NCBI GenBank assembly: GCA_016195985.1
Contig: JACPYP010000031.1
Coordinates: forward strand, 1-64,000
Direction of reading: 5' to 3'
Length of the DNA stretch: 64,000 nucleotides
DNA from: Acidobacteriota bacterium
Lineage (GTDB): Bacteria; Acidobacteriota; Holophagae; Holophagales; Holophagaceae
Part shown: positions 29,022-38,071 of the stretch, one piece after another
Layout of the letters: the number at the start of each line of letters is the position of its first letter
How positions within the stretch are numbered: position 1 is the first letter of the stretch
Translations under genes and position numbers: made by a program
Notes under the pieces: model-generated
Told to the model about the DNA's origin: nothing
What the model saw: the letters and a program-made list of their open reading frames with translations, nothing else
Database searches by the model: none

Positions 29022-29999
29022 CTACCCCACGACGAGCAGGCCGAGCTTCAGGGCCCCCCAGCTCAGGGATGCGGCCATGAGCCAGAGCAGGAGGCCCTGG
29101 AAAAAGGGGCGCGGGCCCACGTCCCGCAGGGCGGTGCGGCTGAGGCCGGCGCCAATGAGGAAGAGGGTCAGCACCAGCGCCCGCCGGGCGGCGAAGGCGG
29201 CGAGATGGCCCGCGCCCCGCAGTGCGGGAAAGAAGGTCACCAGGGCCGCGGCGGCCAGAAAGCCCAGGATGAACCAGGGCCGCTTCGCAGGGGGCGCCTC
29301 GGGATGAGCTTGCCCCCGCCGCGCCGCCAGCCAGCCGATGCCGAAGGAGAGGCCCAAGGTGAGGGGCACGATCCAGAGCGCACGGGCCAGCTTCACCGTG
29401 GTGGCGATCTCCAGGGCCCGCGGGCCGTAGGCCAGTCCCGCGCCCACCACAGAACTGGTGTCGTGGATGGCCAGGGCCGACCAGAGGCCGAAGGCCTCCT
29501 GGCTCAGTCCCGTGGCGTGGCCGATGGCGGGGAAGACCACCAGCGCCACGGCATTGAGGAGGAAGACCGTGGCCAGGGCCACCGACATCTCGTGTTCCTT
29601 GCTGCGCAGCACCGGCGCCACGGCGGCGATGGCGCTGCCGCCGCAGATGGCCGTTCCCACGGAGATGAGCAGGCCCGTGTCCCGGGGCACCTTCAGCAGG
29701 CGGGCGAGAGCCCAGCCCAGGGTCAGCACCATGGCGATGCTGAGGACGGTGTAGCCCAGGCCGTGCAGGCCCGCCCTTGCCACGGCGCGCAGATCCATGT
29801 CCGCTCCCAGTCCCACCACGGAGAGGGGCAATAACCGGCGGGCCCAGGCTTGGACCCTTTCCGGCCAGGGGTTGCCCAGGCTGAGCGCCAGGAACGCGCC
29901 GCCCGCCAGGGCCGCGGCCGATGGCGTGAAGGGGGCCAGGGAGGCCAGCGCGCCGAGGATCAGGAGGAAGGAGGCAGCCCGTTTCATGGGCAAGAGCAT
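29022..29999 (-). CDS. YeiH family putative sulfate exporter
   Basis: VGTAICGGSAIAAVAPVLRSKEHEMSVALATVFLLN. Confidence 0.88.
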   Translation of the reverse strand: MLLPMKRAASFLLILGALASLAPFTPSAAALAGGAFLALSLGNPWPERVQAWARRLLPLSVVGLGADMDLRAVARAGLHGLGYTVLSIAMVLTLGWALARLLKVPRDTGLLISVGTAICGGSAIAAVAPVLRSKEHEMSVALATVFLLNAVALVVFPAIGHATGLSQEAFGLWSALAIHDTSSVVGAGLAYGPRALEIATTVKLARALWIVPLTLGLSFGIGWLAARRGQAHPEAPPAKRPWFILGFLAAAALVTFFPALRGAGHLAAFAARRALVLTLFLIGAGLSRTALRDVGPRPFFQGLLLWLMAASLSWGALKLGLLVVG

Positions 30000-30067
30000 G
30001 CAATCGAATCATCAGAAAAAATAATAGTGATAATGTATATGGTATCAAAAAAACAGATGAGGCCGGT

Positions 30068-30991
30068 TTGCTCCCAGAGATCGATTCACGCCGCCTTGAA
30101 ACGTTCAGGGTGGTGGCGCAGGAAGGCCAGGTATCCGCGGCCGCCAGAACCCTGAACCTGTCGCAGCCGGCGGTGACGGCCCAGATCCGGCAGTTGGAGG
30201 CGGACCTGGGCAAGCCGCTCTTCATGCGCCACGCCTCGGGCGTGCAGCTCACGGAGGCGGGGCGGGTCCTCCTGGACTACGCCCGGAAAGTCCGGCGGCT
30301 GCTGGAGGAGGCGGGCCAGCGGGTCCAGGCCGGGGAATCCGCGGCGGGTGAACTCCGGTTGGGAGCGAGCACCACCGCCGCGGCCTACATCCTGCCTCCG
30401 CTGATCCGTTCGTTCCTTGCGCGGCACCGCGCCGCGCCCTTGGCCGTGGAGGTGGCCAACACCGACGAGGTGCTGACCCGGGTGCGGGAGGGCCGGATGC
30501 CCCTGGCGCTGGTGGAGGGGCTCACGCGGGCGCCGGGCCTTTCGCTGCGCCCCTACCTGCGGGACGAGCTGGTGGCGGTGCGGGCAGCCCGGGCCCCGGC
30601 CGTCCTGGCGGAAGTCCACTCCCTGGCCGGGCTCGCCGCGGTTCCCCTGATCTGGCGAGAGGCGGGATCCGGCACACGGGTGGTGGTGGAACGGGCCCTG
30701 CGCCGGGCGCGGGCGATCGCTGGGCCCCGGGACTCGGACCTGGTGGTGGGCGATACGGAGAGCATCAAATCGTGCGTGATCGAGGGACTGGGCATCGGCT
30801 TCCTGTCCCGGTGGAGCGTTCACCGCGAACTGGCGCGGCGCGAGCTGGAAGAGATCTCCCTGCCGGGCCTGTCCATCCAGCGGACCTTTTCCTGGGTGCA
30901 GACCGGCGGCGGATTGGCCGGGCAGGCCGCGGCCTTCCTGCGCCACGCCCAGCAACATCCACCCGTGCCCGCGCGGAGCTCCGGGCGCTAA
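30068..30991 (+). CDS. LysR family transcriptional regulator
   Basis: RRLETFRVVAQEGQVSAAARTLNLSQPAVTAQIRQLEADLGKPLF; divergent from YeiH. Confidence 0.9.
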   Translation: MLPEIDSRRLETFRVVAQEGQVSAAARTLNLSQPAVTAQIRQLEADLGKPLFMRHASGVQLTEAGRVLLDYARKVRRLLEEAGQRVQAGESAAGELRLGASTTAAAYILPPLIRSFLARHRAAPLAVEVANTDEVLTRVREGRMPLALVEGLTRAPGLSLRPYLRDELVAVRAARAPAVLAEVHSLAGLAAVPLIWREAGSGTRVVVERALRRARAIAGPRDSDLVVGDTESIKSCVIEGLGIGFLSRWSVHRELARRELEEISLPGLSIQRTFSWVQTGGGLAGQAAAFLRHAQQHPPVPARSSGR

Positions 30992-31000
30992 GGTAGAGGC

Positions 31001-32218
31001 ATGACCGCCCAGCTCATTCCCACCCGACGCAGTTTTCCGGCGGATGATCCCATCTTCGCCCTCAACGCCGAGGCCATGGCGCGGAAAGCCGCGGGCGAAT
31101 CCGTGCTGAACGCCACGGTGGGAGCGCTGCTGGATGAATCCGGGCAGCTGGTGGTGCTGGATTCCGTCATGGAGCTTTGGCGGGAGCTGGGCACCATGGA
31201 GGTGGCGCCCTACGCGCCCATCGCGGGCGATCCCGCCTTTCTCAAGGCCCTGGTGCGGCGGCACTGGCCGCAGCTCGATGGCCCCGGCGCGGCCTGCGCC
31301 ACCCCCGGCGGCAGCGGCGCCCTGGCCCTGTCCCTGAAGAACTTCCTGGAACCGGGCCAGAGCCTGCTCACCACCGCGCCCTTCTGGGGGCCCTACGCCA
31401 CCCTGGCGGCGGAGAACGGCATGGGGCTGGCGACGGCGCCCTGGCCCGAGGCGGGCGGGCCGCTGGATGCGGGGGCCTGGCATGCGGCGCTGCGCCAGCT
31501 CATGAAGCGGCAGGGCCGCGTGCTGCTGTGGCTCAACGATCCCTGCCACAACCCCACAGGACGCAGCTTGTCCGCCGAGGACCGCGCGATCCTCCTGGAT
31601 CTGCTGCGCGGCCTGTCGTCCTTGGGGCCGGTCACGCTGCTGCTGGATTTCGCCTACCTGGACTACACCCGGGAGCCTGAAGCGGTGGAGGCGGCGCTGG
31701 GGGACTACGCGGCTTTCGGCGCCGAAGGCTGCGTGTTGGTGGGCGCCTCCCTCTCGCTGTCGAAATCCATGACGCTCTATGGCGCGCGCTGCGGCGCCAT
31801 CGCCTTTCCCTGGCGCGCCGAGCCCGCCCTACAGGCCGCGCTCACGCAGTCCTGCCGGGGCACCTGGTCCAACTGCGCCAAGGCGCCCCAGTCCCTCCTG
31901 CTGAGGCTGGAGAAGGACGGCAAAGCCCAGGCCCGCCTGGCGGCAGAGCATCGCCATTGGTCGGAGGTGCTCGCCGCCCGCGCCCAGGCGCTGGACGCGG
32001 CCCTCGCGGCGGAAGGGATGAAGGCGCTGCACTGGCAGGGCGGCTTCTTTGTGACCGTCGCCACGGCCGGATCCGAGGCTGTCTGCGGAGGGCTGAAGGC
32101 CGAAGGCGTGTTCACCGTTCCCCTGCCCGAAGGTTTGCGGGTGGGCATCTGCGGCATGCGGGCAAGCGAGGCGCCGAGGTTTGCGAAGGCGCTCCGCAAG
32201 GTCCTGGGCGCTTCCTGA
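31001..32218 (+). CDS. Class I/II aminotransferase
   Basis: LWLNDPCHNPTGRSLS; SLSLSKSMTLYGARCG PLP-lysine region. Confidence 0.85.
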   Translation: MTAQLIPTRRSFPADDPIFALNAEAMARKAAGESVLNATVGALLDESGQLVVLDSVMELWRELGTMEVAPYAPIAGDPAFLKALVRRHWPQLDGPGAACATPGGSGALALSLKNFLEPGQSLLTTAPFWGPYATLAAENGMGLATAPWPEAGGPLDAGAWHAALRQLMKRQGRVLLWLNDPCHNPTGRSLSAEDRAILLDLLRGLSSLGPVTLLLDFAYLDYTREPEAVEAALGDYAAFGAEGCVLVGASLSLSKSMTLYGARCGAIAFPWRAEPALQAALTQSCRGTWSNCAKAPQSLLLRLEKDGKAQARLAAEHRHWSEVLAARAQALDAALAAEGMKALHWQGGFFVTVATAGSEAVCGGLKAEGVFTVPLPEGLRVGICGMRASEAPRFAKALRKVLGAS

Positions 32219-32264
32219 TTCAGGCTTGGAAAAGCTCCGGTCCTGAGGTATTCTGTTCGACCGC

Positions 32265-32339
32265 GGGCGTATAACTCAGCGGTAGAGTGCTACCTTCACA
32301 CGGTAGAAGTCCCAGGTTCGAATCCTGGTACGCCCACCA
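32265..32339 (+). tRNA. tRNA-Val(CAC), CCA encoded
   Basis: GGGCGTA acceptor / TACGCCC; anticodon loop TTCACAC; T-arm CCAGGTTCGAATCCTGG; ACCA. Confidence 0.95.
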
Positions 32340-32413
32340 CTCCAAGCCAAGGCCCTGATCGTGATCGGGGCCTTTTCTTCTTCGAGCCTTCCTCTTCCCT
32401 CCGGGAGTCCCCC

Positions 32414-32980
32414 ATGCCTTTCATCAACGCCACCCAGGTCCGCGCCGGGATGATCGTCAACTTCGAGAACGAGCTCTGCCGCGTCATCAGCGTCGAGCAC
32501 CAGACGCCCGGCAACCTGCCGGCCCGCGTGGTGGTGAAGATGAAGCGGCTGAAGGACGGCATCAACCGCGAGAACCGCTTCGGCAGCGCCGACAAGGTGG
32601 ACAAGGCCAGCCTTGAGCAGCACATGCTGGAATACCTCTACGAGGACGGCAACAACCTCGTCTTCATGAACAACGAGACCTACGAGCAACTGGAAGTGAA
32701 CAAAGAGATCCTGGGCGACGACCTGGTCTTCCTCGAAGCCAACATGCAGGTGGAGATCGAGTTCTACGAGGGCCAGGCCATGAGCGCCACCCTGCCTCCC
32801 AGCGTGGTGCTGGAGATCCTCGAGACCGATCCGGTCATGAAGAACGCCAACGCCACTGGTTCCTACAAGCCCGCCAAGCTCGACAACGGCATCACCGTGG
32901 GCGTCCCGCCCTACATGGAAGCGGGCCAAAAAATCCGCGTGAACACTGTGGACCGCACCTTCATGGAGCGGGTGAAGTAG
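32414..32980 (+). CDS. efp: Elongation factor P
   Basis: MPFINATQVRAGMIVNFENELCRVISVEHQTPGNLPARVVVKMK. Confidence 0.93.
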   Translation: MPFINATQVRAGMIVNFENELCRVISVEHQTPGNLPARVVVKMKRLKDGINRENRFGSADKVDKASLEQHMLEYLYEDGNNLVFMNNETYEQLEVNKEILGDDLVFLEANMQVEIEFYEGQAMSATLPPSVVLEILETDPVMKNANATGSYKPAKLDNGITVGVPPYMEAGQKIRVNTVDRTFMERVK

Positions 32981-33126
32981 GCCTTTGTCGCCGATCTTCA
33001 CGTTTATAGGACTCCGGCCGATGAGACCCCGGTAGGCAGATGCCGCCGGGGTCTTGTCTTGCGTGAATTCGGCCAGACGAAATTCCAACCTCGCGGTAAA
33101 GTACTGGTCGCTAGGTTCCCGGGTGC

Positions 33127-33140
33127 GTGACCGAGGTCAC
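33127..33140. promoter_or_regulatory. Crp-like palindrome GTGA-N6-TCAC
   Basis: gtgaccgaggtcac, ~50 bp upstream of the Crp/Fnr gene. Confidence 0.5.
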
Positions 33141-33190
33141 AAGAATCGGGAAACATGAGATAACAGTCCCAATCTCTCCGGTGGAGCCCC

Positions 33191-33865
33191 ATGCCTCAAG
33201 CAGTCCTCAATCTGAGACGGATCGAGTTCCTGGCCGGGCTGCCAATGAACGCGGCTGAAGAGTTGGCAAGCATCGCGGAACTTCGCCGGTACCCGGACGG
33301 AGCGCGGGTCTACACCCAGGGCGATTCCATTCCCGGCGTCTATGTGGTGGTCAAGGGGGGCCTGAAGGTCTTCCGCACCGACGGGCGCGGCCGGGTCCAG
33401 GTGCTCCAGTTCCTGAAGGTGGGGGACTGCGTGGGCGAAGTGTCGGTCTTCGACGGCGCGTCTTCGGCCTCCAGCGCGGAATCCCATGGCGAGACCGAGT
33501 GCTGGCTCATCCCCTCGGCGCCCCTGCGCCAGATCGTCCACCGCCATCCTGAAGTGGCCGAGATGATCATCCATCACTTCACCGCCAAGGTGCGCCACTT
33601 GGTGACCCTGGTGGAGACCCTCAGTCTGCACAGCGTGCCCGAGCGCGTGGCCCAGCTGCTGCTTGAGGCCCACGAAGCCAACCCCATGCGGTCCCTGGTG
33701 GAGTTCCAGGAGACCCAGGAGGATCTGGCCCAGTGCATCGGAGCCAGCCGCGAAGCCTTCAGCCGGGCCCTGCGTCTGCTGACGGACCTGGGCCTCATCC
33801 AGAGCACCTTCCCCGTGGTGCGCATCCTGGATCTCGGGAAGCTGCAGCGGTACGCCAAGGGCTGA
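33191..33865 (+). CDS. Crp/Fnr family transcriptional regulator
   Basis: cNMP-binding fold plus ETQEDLAQCIGASREAFSRALRLLTDLGLI HTH. Confidence 0.9.
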   Translation: MPQAVLNLRRIEFLAGLPMNAAEELASIAELRRYPDGARVYTQGDSIPGVYVVVKGGLKVFRTDGRGRVQVLQFLKVGDCVGEVSVFDGASSASSAESHGETECWLIPSAPLRQIVHRHPEVAEMIIHHFTAKVRHLVTLVETLSLHSVPERVAQLLLEAHEANPMRSLVEFQETQEDLAQCIGASREAFSRALRLLTDLGLIQSTFPVVRILDLGKLQRYAKG

Positions 33866-33882
33866 AGAAGCCCTGGAGAACG

Positions 33883-34851
33883 CTATTTGGCCCGGCAGGC
33901 CAGATAGGCTTCGAGGAAGGCCCTCGGACCGGCCTTGATCAGGGCCGTCACCGCCGCGCGGCCGCGTTGTCGCTCAATCTGGCGGGCGGCATAGGCGCCG
34001 AAGCGGTAGAAGACCCGGTCCCGGTCGTACAGACCCATCATCAGGGCCCGCGTGGCCGGGTCAGCGGGTCCCGGGTTCGAGGCGCTGGCCTTCAGCGCCT
34101 GATGCACCTCCATGAAGCGCCGCTCCAGGCGCTGGATCTGGGCTTCGTCGCGCAGCACGCGGTAGTCTTCGTCTCCATCCAGGCCGCCTTCTTTCTCCCG
34201 GCAGTCCCAGGCCGCCCAGGTGGCCATGCCCTCCAGCTGCAGGGCGTACTCGGCCAGGGCCTGGAGCTGCGCGGCGCTGTGCACGGAATCCATGGCCGGA
34301 GGCGGCTGGTAGGTCATGAAGACGGCGTGCTGGCATTCATGGATGGCCATGTAGCGCAGCTCCCGGAGGTCCCGGTGGAAGGCCGTATGGGCCGCGTTCA
34401 GGCTGGCGGTGCCGGGGCAGGCCACGCCACTGTCGTAGCCGAAGGTGAGGAAGAGCGTCACCGGCTGGGTGGCGTCCGGAGGAAGGGCGCGCCTCACTTC
34501 GGCGGTCCAGCTGGAATCCGCGTTCAAGGCTCCCTGAAAATAGGCCAGGGCTTTGCGCGCCCCCTCGGCCCGGGCCATCCGGGCCTCCCGGGGGGTGACC
34601 AGGGATTGGAGCAAAGCCCGGGCGGAGTCCCGCGGCACCTCGTAATGCCAATTGCGGGCGTGGGTGAGCAGGTGCGCCGCCGCGGGGGTGGCGGCCATTT
34701 CATCGAGAAGGGATTCCTGGCCCGAGCGGAGGTAGTCCAGGGAAAGTTCGGCCAGGCGGGCGTCCAGGCGCACCTGGACGCTTGGGGTTTCAGCCTGGGC
34801 CCCAGGCAGGAATGCTGTGGCCAAAGCCAGGGAGGCATTGCGGATCCACAT
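33883..34851 (-). CDS. Secreted HExxH putative zinc protease
   Basis: YMAIHECQHAVF zincin motif, signal peptide. Confidence 0.6.
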   Translation of the reverse strand: MWIRNASLALATAFLPGAQAETPSVQVRLDARLAELSLDYLRSGQESLLDEMAATPAAAHLLTHARNWHYEVPRDSARALLQSLVTPREARMARAEGARKALAYFQGALNADSSWTAEVRRALPPDATQPVTLFLTFGYDSGVACPGTASLNAAHTAFHRDLRELRYMAIHECQHAVFMTYQPPPAMDSVHSAAQLQALAEYALQLEGMATWAAWDCREKEGGLDGDEDYRVLRDEAQIQRLERRFMEVHQALKASASNPGPADPATRALMMGLYDRDRVFYRFGAYAARQIERQRGRAAVTALIKAGPRAFLEAYLACRAK

Positions 34852-34948
34852 AGACGGTCCCTTGCGGTCGATCGGGAACATCCTTCGACCTGCTCGGGCT
34901 ACGGGAAAGAAGATGGCATGGTTAGGATATATCGCTGATCCGCTGGAG

Positions 34949-36088
34949 CTACACGACCATCACGTAACGCGTTTTGACGCCCGTTTCCAGGCCGCCCGGC
35001 TCGATCCACGCGTAGGCGTCGGCCTGTCCCAGCGTGACCAGGTCGGCGGAGCCCTTGCCTGGCAGGGGGTCGAGGCGGCCTTCCCCCAGCCGGCAGGGGT
35101 GCAGGAGGGGGCGGTCGCCCTTGTTCTTCACGGGGCCCAGCAGGCGGCCGCGGCGCCAGGGATCAGGGGCGGCGCGGCCCTCCAGACGGGCCAGGGCCTG
35201 GGCCAGGAAGAGCAGCCCGTTGATGTAGGCCGATACGGGATTGCCTGGCAGGCCGAGGATGAGCAGGTCGCCCAGCAGGGCCGCCAGCATGGGTTTGCCG
35301 GGCTTGAGGCGGATCTTGTGGAAGAGGATGGTGGCGCCCAGCTCCCGCAGTACCGAGGGCAGGTGGTCGTGGTCGCCCATGCTCACGCCGCCGGAGGTGA
35401 GCAGGATGCGGATGTCGCCGGTGCTTTGCAGGGCCGCCGCCAGGGCGGGCGGATCATCCGGCAGGGACGAGCGCAGCGTCACCTCGGCGCCCAGGGCGTG
35501 GGCCAGGGCGGCGAGCATGGGGCCGTTGGAATCGCGGATCTGGTGAGGCGCGGGGTCCGCCACCAGCTCGTCGCCCGTGGAGGCGACGCCCACGCGGATG
35601 CGCGCCAGGGGCGGGACGGGGGCCCCCTCCTGGGCCAGCAGGGCCACCCGGGCGGCGCTAAGGGGCGCTCCCGCGGGCAGCAGCAGGTCGCCGCACCGGG
35701 CCTGCTCCCCCCGGGGACGGACGTGGTCGCCCGCTTCGGGGGCGGCGGTGGGGCGCACGATGGTTCCGGAGATTTCCAGCTGTTCCACCGGCACGATGGC
35801 ATCGGCCCCGGCGGGCATCGCCGCGCCGGTCATGACGCGCACGGCGGTTCCCGGTCCCACCGTGAAGGCGGCCGGATCACTGCCGGCGTAGAGGGTGCCC
35901 AGCAGCTGGCGCGGCGAACGGCCCTCCGAGGCCCGCAGGGCCACGCCGTCCATGCTGGCGCGATCCGTGGCCGGATCATCCCGGCCGGCCCGCAGCTCCG
36001 GCGAGCCGGGCCCGGGCAGGGCCTCCCAAAGGCGCCGCAGGGCCTCCTCCAGGGGCAGCAGATCGGGGTGGTCGCAACTCATGGCCAT
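34949..36088 (-). CDS. moeA: Molybdopterin molybdotransferase
   Basis: RASMDGVALR...VMTGAAMPAGADAIVPVE...TSGGVSMGDHDH...GLPGNPVS. Confidence 0.93.
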   Translation of the reverse strand: MAMSCDHPDLLPLEEALRRLWEALPGPGSPELRAGRDDPATDRASMDGVALRASEGRSPRQLLGTLYAGSDPAAFTVGPGTAVRVMTGAAMPAGADAIVPVEQLEISGTIVRPTAAPEAGDHVRPRGEQARCGDLLLPAGAPLSAARVALLAQEGAPVPPLARIRVGVASTGDELVADPAPHQIRDSNGPMLAALAHALGAEVTLRSSLPDDPPALAAALQSTGDIRILLTSGGVSMGDHDHLPSVLRELGATILFHKIRLKPGKPMLAALLGDLLILGLPGNPVSAYINGLLFLAQALARLEGRAAPDPWRRGRLLGPVKNKGDRPLLHPCRLGEGRLDPLPGKGSADLVTLGQADAYAWIEPGGLETGVKTRYVMVV

Positions 36089-36210
36089 GTCGTTGATCTT
36101 AGGTGGTTCCTTGATCATTTTATCGAACGCGATGGCGCCCATCGGGTTGGTTCAAGGTTCTTTACTTCTGTTTATGTCATTCATGGATAAACCTAGAGCC
36201 ACCTTCCCAT

Positions 36211-36699
36211 ATGGATCCTCTCCGCAACCCCTATTCCCCGGGCGCTGGCGCACCGCCCCCGGAACTGGCCGGGCGCGAATCCATCCTCGAAGAGGCCCGG
36301 ATCGCCCCGGGGCGGACCAGGGCCGGAAGGATCTCGCTCCGCATCGATCCGGAACCGGGGACCTCGGACAGCGGAGACTTGGAAGCGGATCTGGCCCCAT
36401 TGTTCGTGGCCATCGAAGAGGCGGCCGCGGACCGCGCCGCCGCCGCCGCGATCTGCATCGATGAGCTGCAGTACCTGAAAGAGGTGGAGCGCAGCGCCTT
36501 CATCATGGCGGTCCGCCGGGTATCGCAGCGAAGCCTCCCGCTGATCCTGATCGGGGTTAAGGTTCAAACCGTCGCGCCCCTTCGCGCGGGTCTGATCCGG
36601 AAAGGGATGATTTACAGCCCTTCCTGCGGGGATACCGAATTCACGGTTCCCCTCTTCGATGAGTCCATGAAGGGGATGATACCGGCCATGATCTCCTAG
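36211..36699 (+). pseudogene. Internally deleted AAA+/ORC-like ATPase
   Basis: N-terminus MDPLRNPYSPGAGAPPPELAGRESILEEARIA and ICIDELQYLKEVERSAFIMAVRRVSQRSLPLILIG with no Walker A. Confidence 0.6.
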
Positions 36700-36713
36700 G
36701 CGCTCAACCGGAA

Positions 36714-37157
36714 TCAGCCGCGCTTTCCGCTGCGGCCTTCGGCTTCCTTCAGATGCCGGATGTCCATGAGCTGCAAGTCGCGGATGGTGGCTTCGGTCAT
36801 GGAACTGGTCACCTGCGTTTTCACGGCGCCCCAGGCATCGTGCAGGGGGCAGGGATGATCGCCGCCACAGGTGGGAAAGCCCATGATGCACCCCTCCATG
36901 GCATCCGGGCCCTCCAGCGCAGAGACCACTTCTCCGACGGTGATCCGGTGGGAGGGGCGCGTGAGGCGGAAGCCGCCCTTGGGGCCGCGGACGGATTCGA
37001 GGATGTCGCCCTGCACCAGGCCCTGGAGGATCTTCGCCAGGTAGGGCCCGGGGAGGTTCAGTTTCGACGAGAGATCCTTCGCCAGACTGTAACTCCCGTC
37101 TTCTGGAAGGGCCGCGAGGGCGCGGAGGGCATAACCGGTGGCAGTGGAGAAGAGCAT
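36714..37157 (-). CDS. Rrf2 family regulator with three cysteines
   Basis: GYALRALAALPEDGSYSLAKDLSSKLNLPGPYLAKILQGL; CIMGFPTCGGDHPCPLHDAW. Confidence 0.9.
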   Translation of the reverse strand: MLFSTATGYALRALAALPEDGSYSLAKDLSSKLNLPGPYLAKILQGLVQGDILESVRGPKGGFRLTRPSHRITVGEVVSALEGPDAMEGCIMGFPTCGGDHPCPLHDAWGAVKTQVTSSMTEATIRDLQLMDIRHLKEAEGRSGKRG

Positions 37158-37241
37158 TCCGGAATCCTTTGCACGTTTTAGGATCGGGCCCTTGGATTTC
37201 GGAGTCCAGCCCCATTGTGACCGATGTGGATCAACATTGAA

Positions 37242-38021
37242 TCAGGCAAGGGCCCGCCAGAGCAGCACGAGTCCGATGGCGCTCAGTCCTCCTTCTCGCC
37301 ATCCCAGGCGGCGGGCCGGCATGGGCCGGTAGGGGGCGAGGGCCCTCAGGTAGAGCAGCAGGGTCCAGGCCGTCCAGATGGATCCGGCCAGGTTGCGGGC
37401 GCCGAGCAGCCAGAGGGAGCTGGCGACGAGCAGACCGTGCAGGAGATGGACGGCCATCCGCCGCTGGCGGAGCTCCTTCGCCTCCATTCCATGGGCCTGG
37501 CCCAGGAAGCGCCGCACATGGGCCAGGTTGGCGGCGCCCACGAGGGTGATGAGCCACCAGGCGCGGGTGGCGGCGCCGAGGGAGCCGCCGCCTGCCATGA
37601 GCATGGCCGCCGCCAGTCCGGCGAAGGCGCCTTGGGCGGCGATCTCGACGGGAAGGGAGCGCACGGCGCGGTCCAGATCCGCCCTCAAGGCCAGAAACAC
37701 CAAGGGAGAAATGAGGGCCAGGGGAATCAGGAATTTAAAATCTGAAAAAAACCAGGCCAAGAGGCCGAACCCGGCGACCAGGCCTCCCAGCAGGCACAAA
37801 GCCCGGAACTGGGCGGGATCCTTCTGGCCGTTCAGCACCCGTCGAAGGGCGGGGCGGCTCAGGAAAAAAGCCCCAGCGGCCAGGCCGAGGCTCAGCCCCG
37901 CGAGGCTGGGCTTCAGCAAGAGGCCCAGCACCAGCGGAAATCCCAACATGAACCAAGTCCCGTGCTCGGCGGGAAGCAGGGTGCGCAGGGGCGGCAGGAG
38001 TCGGGTCATTTCGGCATCCAA
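37242..38021 (-). CDS. YwiC-like membrane protein
   Basis: LLPAEHGTWFMLGFPLVLGLL. Confidence 0.75.
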   Translation of the reverse strand: MDAEMTRLLPPLRTLLPAEHGTWFMLGFPLVLGLLLKPSLAGLSLGLAAGAFFLSRPALRRVLNGQKDPAQFRALCLLGGLVAGFGLLAWFFSDFKFLIPLALISPLVFLALRADLDRAVRSLPVEIAAQGAFAGLAAAMLMAGGGSLGAATRAWWLITLVGAANLAHVRRFLGQAHGMEAKELRQRRMAVHLLHGLLVASSLWLLGARNLAGSIWTAWTLLLYLRALAPYRPMPARRLGWREGGLSAIGLVLLWRALA

Positions 38022-38071
38022 AGTCCGAAATAGAGTCTGACCCGGTTTCCGGCCTTACGCCATGCGTTGGA

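Noticed and set aside
34817-36190. 457-aa plus-strand ORF opposite moeA
   Set aside because: moeA motifs are clear on the minus strand; the plus frame lacks any domain
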